Assembly (NCBI GenBank): GCA_902497145.1
Contig: CABVDR010000080.1
Coordinates: 1 to 10,493 of the forward strand
DNA length: 10,493 bases
Source of the DNA: an uncultured Oscillospiraceae bacterium
GTDB lineage: Bacteria > Bacillota > Clostridia > Oscillospirales > Oscillospiraceae
Reading direction: 5' to 3'
Below the pieces are notes generated by a model. It had not been told where the DNA came from. It ran no database searches and saw only the letters and a list, made by a program, of their open reading frames with translations. The translations under genes were made by a program, and so were the position numbers. This document shows, piece by piece, positions 1-5,482 of this stretch (position 1 is its first letter; each line of letters begins with the position of its first letter).

Positions 1-806
1 TCGGGGGCCAGGGTGTCCATAGCGATGCCGCCGATGCGTCCATCTAGCAGGCCCTGCCGCACCGCCTGGTTGTCCACCAGGTCGCCCCGGGCGGTGTTCA
101 CCAGGATGATCCCCGGCTTCATCTTGGCCACCAGGTGGGCGTTCACCATATTCCGGGTCTGGTCGTTGACGGCGCAGTGGAGGGAGAGGATATCGCAGAC
201 GGCGGCCAGCTCCTCCAGAGGCCGATACTCCACCCCAAACTCCGCCTCCACCTCGGGGGAGCGGCGGTGGAGACTATAATAGTACATCTTACAGCCGAAG
301 GGCTTCAGCCGCCGGGCGGTGGCCTGGGCAATGTCGCCGAAGCCCACCAGGCCCACGGTCTGCTCGCCCAGCTCCGGGCTGCCGGAGGCCATCACCGCCT
401 CCTTCATCTGCACCTGGCGGCCCTCCTTCACCGCGTTGTGGCCGGTGACGCCGTGGCGAAGGGCCATGAGCATGAGCATGATGGTGTGCTCGGCCACAGA
501 GTCGGCGTTGCAGCCCTTGTTGTTGCACACGAAGATCCCCTTTTCCCGGGCCGCCTCCAGGTCGATGCGGTTGAAGGCCACCCCCTCCGACTGGATGAGC
601 TTCAAATTGGGCAGCAGATCCATGATCTCCCGGTCCACATCCACAATGGGGTCGTCAAACAGGATCTGGGCATCGGGGTTCTCCGCCGCCGCCTGGCGGG
701 GAGACTGGTCCAGGGTGCAGAACACCAGCTCCGCCCCCAGCTGGCGGGCAAAGTCGGGCATGTAGGCGTCGTAGCGGGCCTTCGGGCCAAACACAAGGAT
801 CTTCAA
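1..806 (-). CDS. D-2-hydroxyacid dehydrogenase (phosphoglycerate-dehydrogenase-like), 3' end cut by window edge
   Basis: The 268 visible residues match the NAD(P)-dependent D-isomer 2-hydroxyacid dehydrogenase family, soluble enzymes that interconvert 2-hydroxy and 2-keto acids. The Rossmann motif VGLVGFGDIA is at residues 151-160. The catalytic Arg lies in NTARGD (R240), and the frame stops just after DTLAP, where the next codon begins GA, consistent with the family's catalytic Glu. The catalytic His would lie beyond the window. The start is taken as TTG at 806-804 because GGAGGAA sits 5-7 bases upstream and no ATG fits; the protein begins MKILVFGPKA. The acidic residue that normally ends the second beta strand and selects NAD is replaced by Ser followed by LHRR, which may favour NADP (inference). 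The exact substrate cannot be told: serA-type phosphoglycerate dehydrogenase and generic hydroxyacid dehydrogenases look alike here. It is divergent from hsp20. Confidence 0.9.
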   Translation of the reverse strand, partial: MKILVFGPKARYDAYMPDFARQLGAELVFCTLDQSPRQAAAENPDAQILFDDPIVDVDREIMDLLPNLKLIQSEGVAFNRIDLEAAREKGIFVCNNKGCNADSVAEHTIMLMLMALRHGVTGHNAVKEGRQVQMKEAVMASGSPELGEQTVGLVGFGDIAQATARRLKPFGCKMYYYSLHRRSPEVEAEFGVEYRPLEELAAVCDILSLHCAVNDQTRNMVNAHLVAKMKPGIILVNTARGDLVDNQAVRQGLLDGRIGGIAMDTLAP

Positions 807-860
807 TGGGGTTCCTCCTTTATTCTGATCCGCCCCAGGGCGGTTTTGTATTGCTTCTTT

Positions 861-890
861 ATTATAACAAAACCCGCCCGCCGCGGACAA
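861..890 (-). promoter_or_regulatory. Sigma-A-type promoter of the hydroxyacid dehydrogenase gene
   Basis: On the minus strand a perfect TATAAT (866-861) follows TTGTCC (890-885) at an 18-base spacing. Transcription should start near 854, giving a leader of about 48 bases that holds a GC hairpin (CCGCCC/GGGCGG, 830-843) before the GGAGGAA ribosome site. The -35 box lies inside a palindrome listed separately. Confidence 0.65.
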
Positions 891-896
891 GTCCGC
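883..896. repeat. Palindrome over the -35 box (possible operator)
   Basis: GCGGAC-AA-GTCCGC is a perfect 6-base inverted repeat that covers the -35 hexamer of the dehydrogenase promoter. This position suits a repressor or activator site, but no regulator can be named and it could be chance in GC-rich DNA. Confidence 0.35.
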
Positions 897-906
897 CTTA
901 TTTAAA

Positions 907-933
907 TTAGCACTCTCATTATTGGAGTGCTAG
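907..933 (+). promoter_or_regulatory. CIRCE operator (HrcA site) upstream of hsp20
   Basis: TTAGCACTC-N9-GAGTGCTAG matches the CIRCE consensus TTAGCACTC-N9-GAGTGCTAA in 17 of 18 conserved positions, with the exact 9-base spacer. CIRCE is bound by the repressor HrcA, which is released on heat shock. It lies 130 bases before the hsp20 start and 16 bases beyond the -35 box of the divergent dehydrogenase promoter. Confidence 0.94.
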
Positions 934-936
934 AAT
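907..936 (+). promoter_or_regulatory. Candidate hsp20 promoter overlapping CIRCE
   Basis: TTAGCA (907-912), an 18-base spacer and TAGAAT (931-936) form a plausible sigma-A promoter coinciding with CIRCE, so bound HrcA would block it directly. A TATACT at 984-989 is an alternative -10 but has no -35 at normal spacing (TTGCAA at 957-962 is 21 bases away). The true start cannot be settled from sequence. Confidence 0.3.
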
Positions 937-1062
937 TTACAATTTGGACATAAAGTTTGCAAGAACTGTTCATAATTGCGCCGTATACTAAAGCCAAAGT
1001 TCAGAAGGGCCCCGGGCCAAGAAGAAAAGCTTCCCCCCGCCGGGCCGAAAGGAGTATTTATT

Positions 1063-1488
1063 ATGTATAGCATGATTCCCTTTGGACGTATGAGCAATAG
1101 TTTCAACGATCTGTTTGATGAATTTGAGCGTTCCATGTTCCCCACCACCCAGCACCAACTGCCCGCCTTCCGCACCGACATTCAGGACCTGGGCGACCAC
1201 TACCTGCTGGAGGCCGATCTCCCCGGTTTTAACAAGGGAGACATTGACCTGCACCTGCAGGACGGTGTTTTGACCATCACCGCCAAGCATCAGGAGACCT
1301 CCGAGAAGAAGGAAGAGGGCAAGTACCTGTGCCGTGAGCGCCGCTACGGCAGCTACCAGCGTTCCTTCGACGTCACCGGCATCCAGGAGGATGCCATCAC
1401 CGCCGCCTATGACAACGGCGTGCTGAAGCTGACGCTGCCCAAGCAGGGCGAGGTGATCCCCCAGAGCCGGAAGATCGCCATTGAATAA
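1063..1488 (+). CDS. hsp20: Small heat-shock protein, Hsp20/alpha-crystallin family
   Basis: This 141-residue protein is a full-length small heat-shock chaperone of the Hsp18/Hsp20 type. Such proteins assemble into cytoplasmic oligomers that bind unfolding proteins without ATP and keep them ready for refolding. The alpha-crystallin domain runs from about residue 36 to 128, with DLPGF at 52-56 and the signature NGVLKLTLPK at 118-127. The C-terminal I-x-I motif (IAI, 138-140), which links subunits in oligomers, is intact. The ATG at 1063 is preceded by AAAGGAG at a good distance, so this start is preferred over the in-frame codon farther upstream at 976, which would run through the leader. It stands alone between a CIRCE operator and its own terminator, so HrcA control is expected. 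ClpB, its usual partner in clearing aggregates, follows directly. Confidence 0.95.
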   Translation: MYSMIPFGRMSNSFNDLFDEFERSMFPTTQHQLPAFRTDIQDLGDHYLLEADLPGFNKGDIDLHLQDGVLTITAKHQETSEKKEEGKYLCRERRYGSYQRSFDVTGIQEDAITAAYDNGVLKLTLPKQGEVIPQSRKIAIE

Positions 1489-1501
1489 CGGTGTCTCTTG
1501 G

Positions 1502-1532
1502 GAGGGCGGGTGAAAAACCCGCCCTCTTTTTT
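1502..1532 (+). terminator. Intrinsic terminator of hsp20
   Basis: GAGGGCGGG (1502-1510) pairs perfectly with CCCGCCCTC (1518-1526) across a 7-base loop, followed by six T. It starts 14 bases after the hsp20 stop and separates hsp20 from clpB transcription. Confidence 0.94.
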
Positions 1533-1542
1533 GAAATTTCTC

Positions 1543-1571
1543 TTGCATTTTCCCGGAAGTTATTGTATCAT
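1543..1571 (+). promoter_or_regulatory. Candidate clpB promoter
   Basis: TTGCAT (1543-1548) and TATCAT (1566-1571) are 17 bases apart, placing the start inside the CIRCE that follows, a common arrangement. A rival promoter is TTAGCA (1576-1581) with TAAAAT (1600-1605) at 18 bases, lying on CIRCE itself. Confidence 0.45.
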
Positions 1572-1575
1572 CATT

Positions 1576-1602
1576 TTAGCACTTAGTTTAGTTGAGTGCT
1601 AA
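1576..1602 (+). promoter_or_regulatory. CIRCE operator (HrcA site) upstream of clpB
   Basis: TTAGCACTT-N9-GAGTGCTAA matches CIRCE in 17 of 18 conserved positions with the correct 9-base spacer. It ends 43 bases before the clpB start codon. No CtsR-type GGTCAAA direct repeat is seen nearby, so HrcA appears to be the heat-shock regulator of clpB here. Confidence 0.95.
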
Positions 1603-1645
1603 AATACAAACGCTATTAAACCCCAAGTAAAGGAGGGTTTTTACC

Positions 1646-4279
1646 ATGAATCTGAATCAGTTTACCCAGAAATCTCTGGCCGCCATCCAGGGCGCTCAGA
1701 CCATCGCCCAGGAGCACGGCAACCAGCAGATCGAGCAGGAGCACCTGCTGCTGGCTCTGGTCAGCGACGAGCAGGGCTTCATTCCCCAGCTGCTCACCGC
1801 CATGGGTATGACGGTGCCCAGCTTCCAGGCGGCGGCAGCCGACCTGGTCAACAAGCTGCCCAAGGTGTCCGGCGGAAGCCGGGAGGCCGACAAGGTGTAT
1901 GTGGCCCAGGATGTGGACCGCGCCCTGAACGCCGCCCAGGAGCAGGCCAGCGCCATGAAGGACGAGTATATCTCGGTGGAGCACATTTTCCTTGGCCTGA
2001 TGGAGCGCCCCAACTCTAATTTGAAGGAGCTGTTCCGCACCTATAACGTGACCAAGGAAAAGGTGATGCAGGCCCTAGCCAGCGTCCGGGGCAACCAGCG
2101 AGTTACTTCCGATAACCCGGAGGAGACCTACGACGCCCTGAAAAAGTACGGCACCGACCTGGTGGACCGGGCCCGTCAGAACAAGCTGGACCCTGTCATC
2201 GGCCGGGACGATGAAATCCGAAACGTTATCCGGATCCTGAGCCGGAAATCCAAGAATAACCCCGTACTCATCGGTGAGCCCGGCGTGGGTAAAACCGCCA
2301 TCGCCGAGGGTCTGGCCCAGCGGATCGTCAAGGGCGATGTACCCGCCAGCCTGAAGGACAAGACCATATTTTCCCTGGATATGGGCGCTCTGATTGCAGG
2401 CGCCAAGTACCGGGGCGAATTTGAGGAGCGGCTGAAAGCCGTTTTGAACGAGGTCAAAAAGAGCGAGGGCCGCATTATCCTCTTCATTGATGAGCTGCAC
2501 ACCATTGTGGGCGCTGGCAAGACCGAGGGCTCCATGGATGCCGGCAACCTGCTCAAACCCATGCTGGCCCGTGGCGAGCTCCACTGCATCGGCGCCACCA
2601 CCCTCAACGAGTATCGCCAGTATATTGAAAAGGACGCCGCTCTGGAGCGCCGGTTCCAGCCCGTCATGGTTAATGAGCCCTCGGTGGAGGACGCCATTGC
2701 CATTCTCCGTGGCCTGAAAGAGCGCTACGAGGTCTACCACGGCGTGAAGATTACCGACGGCGCTATTATTGCCGCCGCCACTCTCTCCAACCGCTATATC
2801 ACCGACCGGTTCCTCCCCGACAAGGCCATCGACCTGGTGGATGAGGCCTGCGCCATGATCCGCACCGAGATGGACTCCATGCCCACCGAGCTGGACATCA
2901 TCCAGCGGAAGATCATTCAGCATGAGATCGAGGAGGCCGCCCTGAAGAAGGAGACCGACAAGATCTCCCAGGAGCACCTGGCGGAGATCCAGAAGGAGCT
3001 CTCCGACATGCGGGAGGAGTTCAACGCCAAGAAAGCCCAGTGGGACAACGAGAAGAACGCCATCGGCAAGGTTCAGAAGCTCCGTGAGGACCTGGAGGCC
3101 GCCAACGCCCAGTTGGAGAAGGCCCAGCGGGAGTACGACCTGAACCGCGCCGCCGAACTCCAGTACGGCAAGATCCCTGAGCTCCGTAAGGCCCTGGAGG
3201 CGGAGGAGCAGATTGCCAACGAGGGCAAGCAGCGCTCTCTGCTGCGGGATAAGGTCACCGAGGAGGAGATCGCCCGCATCATCGAGCGTTGGACCGGCAT
3301 CCCCGTGGCCCGTCTGATGGAGGGCGAGCGGGAGAAGCTGCTGCACCTGGAGGACATCCTCCACCAGCGTGTGGTGGGTCAGGACGAGGCCGTGCGCCTT
3401 GTCAGCGAGGCTATCCTGCGCAGCCGCGCCGGCATCGCCGACCCCAACAAGCCCATCGGCTCCTTCCTGTTCCTGGGTCCCACCGGTGTCGGTAAGACCG
3501 AGCTGGCCAAGACCCTGGCCGAGGCTCTGTTCGACAGTGAAAAGAATCTGGTGCGCATCGATATGTCCGAGTACATGGAGAAGTTCTCCGTCTCTCGTCT
3601 GATCGGTGCGCCTCCGGGATACGTGGGCTACGAGGAGGGCGGCCAGCTCACCGAGGCGGTGCGGCGTAAGCCTTACTCCGTCATCCTCTTTGATGAGGTG
3701 GAGAAGGCCCACCCCGATGTGTTCAACATCCTGCTGCAAGTACTGGACGACGGCCGGATCACCGACAGCCAGGGCCGTACCGTGGACTTTAAGAACACCA
3801 TTATCATCCTGACCTCCAACCTGGGCAGCCAGTTTTTGCTGGACGGCATCGACGAGAACGGCGAAATCAGCCAGCAGGCCCGGGATCAGGTGAACGAGCT
3901 CTTGAAGCGCTCCTTCCGGCCTGAGTTCCTCAACCGGCTGGATGAGATCGTGTTCTACAAGCCTCTGACCAAGGACAATGTCACCCACATCATCGACCTG
4001 ATGGTGGCCGACATCAACCGCCGACTGGAGGACAAGCAGCTCACCGTGGAGCTCACCCCCGCCGCCAAGGACTTCATCATCGACAGCGCCTACGATCCCA
4101 TCTACGGCGCCCGTCCTCTGCGCCGCTACTTGCAGCACACCGTGGAGACCCTCATCAGCCGGAAGATCATCGCCGATCAGGTGGAGAGCGGTCAGCGCCT
4201 GACCGTGGACTACCGGGACGGCGAGCTGGTGGTGGATGACCGCGAGGTCCTCTCCGGCGAAGTCATCACGCTTTCTTGA
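1646..4279 (+). CDS. clpB: ATP-dependent disaggregase ClpB
   Basis: The 877-residue product is a full-length ClpB, the hexameric AAA+ motor that threads aggregated proteins through its pore together with DnaK/DnaJ/GrpE. The N domain (about 1-145) is followed by NBD1, with Walker A GEPGVGKT (210-217) and Walker B ending D282-E283. A long charged coiled-coil M domain (about 410-525) separates ClpB from the shorter-inserted ClpC/ClpE. NBD2 has Walker A GPTGVGKT (611-618) and Walker B FDEVEKAH (D683, E684). No IGF-type loop for ClpP binding is evident, as expected. The ATG at 1646 has AAAGGAGG upstream. The stop codon TGA lies in the loop of a hairpin that opens a dispersed 3'-end repeat, so the final codons (TLS) are partly repeat sequence. 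Regulation is by the CIRCE upstream. Confidence 0.98.
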   Translation: MNLNQFTQKSLAAIQGAQTIAQEHGNQQIEQEHLLLALVSDEQGFIPQLLTAMGMTVPSFQAAAADLVNKLPKVSGGSREADKVYVAQDVDRALNAAQEQASAMKDEYISVEHIFLGLMERPNSNLKELFRTYNVTKEKVMQALASVRGNQRVTSDNPEETYDALKKYGTDLVDRARQNKLDPVIGRDDEIRNVIRILSRKSKNNPVLIGEPGVGKTAIAEGLAQRIVKGDVPASLKDKTIFSLDMGALIAGAKYRGEFEERLKAVLNEVKKSEGRIILFIDELHTIVGAGKTEGSMDAGNLLKPMLARGELHCIGATTLNEYRQYIEKDAALERRFQPVMVNEPSVEDAIAILRGLKERYEVYHGVKITDGAIIAAATLSNRYITDRFLPDKAIDLVDEACAMIRTEMDSMPTELDIIQRKIIQHEIEEAALKKETDKISQEHLAEIQKELSDMREEFNAKKAQWDNEKNAIGKVQKLREDLEAANAQLEKAQREYDLNRAAELQYGKIPELRKALEAEEQIANEGKQRSLLRDKVTEEEIARIIERWTGIPVARLMEGEREKLLHLEDILHQRVVGQDEAVRLVSEAILRSRAGIADPNKPIGSFLFLGPTGVGKTELAKTLAEALFDSEKNLVRIDMSEYMEKFSVSRLIGAPPGYVGYEEGGQLTEAVRRKPYSVILFDEVEKAHPDVFNILLQVLDDGRITDSQGRTVDFKNTIIILTSNLGSQFLLDGIDENGEISQQARDQVNELLKRSFRPEFLNRLDEIVFYKPLTKDNVTHIIDLMVADINRRLEDKQLTVELTPAAKDFIIDSAYDPIYGARPLRRYLQHTVETLISRKIIADQVESGQRLTVDYRDGELVVDDREVLSGEVITLS

Positions 4280-4383
4280 AAGAAAGCTTAGCAAAGAACT
4301 TTGTGCGAAACTTCGTTTCGCCTCTGCGCCCGTAAATAAAGTTTAAGGTAGGAGTGACGTTTTCCGTCGCTCCTACCTTTTTT
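4270..4383 (+). repeat. Dispersed 3'-end palindromic element, clpB copy
   Basis: This 114-bp unit begins inside clpB. In order it contains hairpin 1 (GCTTTCTT/AAGAAAGC, 4270-4287, holding the stop codon), the box GCAAAGAACTTTGTGC, hairpin 2 (GCGAAAC-TTC-GTTTCGC, 4305-4321), CCTCTGCGCCCG, and the terminator hairpin. It is closely matched by the minus-strand copy at 9448-9560 and more loosely by the minus-strand copy at 4347-4474. Confidence 0.8.
4347..4383 (+). terminator. Intrinsic terminator of clpB (repeat-borne)
   Basis: GGTAGGAGTGACG (4347-4359) pairs with CGTCGCTCCTACC (4365-4377), 13 pairs with one G-U, around a TTTTC loop, followed by six T. On the minus strand the same hairpin has only a weak T tract, so it may terminate trxB less well. 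It is the last module of the dispersed element. Confidence 0.92.
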
Positions 4384-4474
4384 CTTTTTAAACTATCACG
4401 GAAACACTAGACTCAGAAGCAAAGCGCAGCTTTGCACAAAATTCTTTTGCCTACTTTTCTTTTAAGAAAAGTAG
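4347..4474 (-). repeat. Dispersed 3'-end palindromic element, trxB copy
   Basis: Read on the minus strand, this copy starts with hairpin 1 CTACTTTTCTT/AAGAAAAGTAG (4474-4451), which encodes the last eight codons of trxB including the TAG. Then come GCAAAAGAATTTTGTGC, hairpin 2 GCAAAGC-TGC-GCTTTGC (4435-4419), a spacer, and the terminator hairpin shared with clpB. The sequence differs from the clpB copy, but all stems stay paired. Confidence 0.7.
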
Positions 4475-5350
4475 GGCCGCAATCGTTCCGTCGCTGACGG
4501 CGGTGGTGAGCTGGCGCACATCTTTCGTGCGGCAGTCTCCGGCGGCATACACGCCGGAGCGGCTGGTACGGCAGTCGGAAGAGCGGATATACCCCGCCTC
4601 GTCCAGCTCCACCAGGTCGACAAAGCGCTCATTTTGGGGCTGCTGCCCCACCGCCACAAACAGGTTGTCCACCGCCAGTGCCGTGGTCTCCCCGGTGACC
4701 TTGTTCTTCACCTGGATGCCGGTGAGCTGTCCGTCCGCCTGGTCCAGGGCCTCCACGGTGCTGTCCATGAGACACTGGATGTTGGGGCAGGCCTTTACCT
4801 GATCCACCAGCCGCTGTGCGCCCCGGAACTGGTCCCGGCGGTGGATCAGGGTCACCTGGGGGCACAGCTGGGCCAAAAACAGGGCGTCCTGAAGGGCGGT
4901 GTCGCCGCCACCCACCACCGCCACCGGCTTGCCCTTACAGAAGGGACCGTCGCACACGGCACAGTAGGAGATGCCCTGTCCCACCAGCTCCTCCTCGCCG
5001 GGAAGACCCAGGGGGCGGTGCTGGACCCCAGTAGCCAGAATGATCCCCTTGCAGGTGTGGCTGCCGCAGTCGGTCTCCACTTGGAAGCCGTCCTCCTGGG
5101 GAGTCACGGCGGTGACGCTCTCATACTCCAACTGAGCGCCCAGATCCTGGGCCTGCTGAGCCAGGGTGTCACCCAGCTCACTGCCCGCGACCCGGGGCAG
5201 ACCGGGATAGTTTTCCACAAGGGGAGAGAAGTTGATCTGCCCGCCAGGGGTGCTCTCCTCCAGCACAAGCACACTGCGCCCCGCCCGGGCCAGATACAGC
5301 CCGGCGGTGAGTCCGGCCGGGCCGCCTCCCACCACGATTACATCGGTCAT
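4451..5350 (-). CDS. trxB: Thioredoxin reductase (NADPH, FAD)
   Basis: The 299-residue flavoprotein passes electrons from NADPH through FAD to thioredoxin, keeping cytoplasmic thiols reduced. It has the N-terminal FAD motif GGGPAG (8-13), the redox-active pair CAVC (C130, C133) followed by DG, the NADPH motif GGGDTA (147-152), HRR (170-172, typical of NADPH binding), and the C-terminal FAD motif GVYAAGD. Length and order fit the low-molecular-weight bacterial enzyme. An ATG at 5350 is chosen over the GTG one codon upstream because it is better spaced from GAGG. The gene is convergent with clpB, and its last residues (LLFLKEK) are encoded by hairpin 1 of the 3'-end repeat, so the C-terminus may have been altered by the repeat (inference). 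No thioredoxin gene is adjacent. A ferredoxin-dependent relative cannot be excluded, but the HRR motif argues against it. Confidence 0.95.
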   Translation of the reverse strand: MTDVIVVGGGPAGLTAGLYLARAGRSVLVLEESTPGGQINFSPLVENYPGLPRVAGSELGDTLAQQAQDLGAQLEYESVTAVTPQEDGFQVETDCGSHTCKGIILATGVQHRPLGLPGEEELVGQGISYCAVCDGPFCKGKPVAVVGGGDTALQDALFLAQLCPQVTLIHRRDQFRGAQRLVDQVKACPNIQCLMDSTVEALDQADGQLTGIQVKNKVTGETTALAVDNLFVAVGQQPQNERFVDLVELDEAGYIRSSDCRTSRSGVYAAGDCRTKDVRQLTTAVSDGTIAALLFLKEK

Positions 5351-5381
5351 CACGGCACCTCATTTCCTTCCGTTTTTCTCT

Positions 5382-5387
5382 ATTGTA
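5382..5387 (-). promoter_or_regulatory. Candidate -10 box of trxB
   Basis: TACAAT lies 32 bases before the trxB start and downstream of the ileS terminator, so trxB needs its own promoter in this gap. No good -35 box is seen at 16-18 bases. Confidence 0.3.
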
Positions 5388-5429
5388 CTTTACTTTCCAC
5401 AAAAACACCAGAAAATGTGGAAAACTTTT

Positions 5430-5461
5430 AAAAAAGCGGGCTGCCGTCGGCAGCCCGCTTT
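5430..5461 (-). terminator. Intrinsic terminator of ileS
   Basis: GCGGGCTGCC and GGCAGCCCGC form a perfect 10-pair stem with a 3-base loop, extended by three A-T pairs. On the minus strand it runs into six T. It begins 22 bases after the ileS stop and separates ileS from trxB. Confidence 0.93.
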
Positions 5462-5482
5462 GGGGTTTTATCAGATATGACC

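Noticed and set aside
830..843. CCGCCC/GGGCGG hairpin followed by TTTT read as a plus-strand terminator
   Set aside because: No plus-strand gene lies upstream and the stem is short; it sits in the dehydrogenase leader.
1021..1062. Possible RNA thermometer in the hsp20 leader
   Set aside because: Only four pairs (TTCC at 1031 with GGAG at 1051) would cover the ribosome site and no ROSE-type motif is visible, so it is too weak to claim without folding.
934..1062. CtsR box in the hsp20 or clpB upstream regions
   Set aside because: No tandem GGTCAAA heptads are present on either strand.
2075..4294. Long open frame on the minus strand opposite clpB
   Set aside because: Same antisense effect of codon bias. 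The low-complexity translation has no motif, and clpB is certain.
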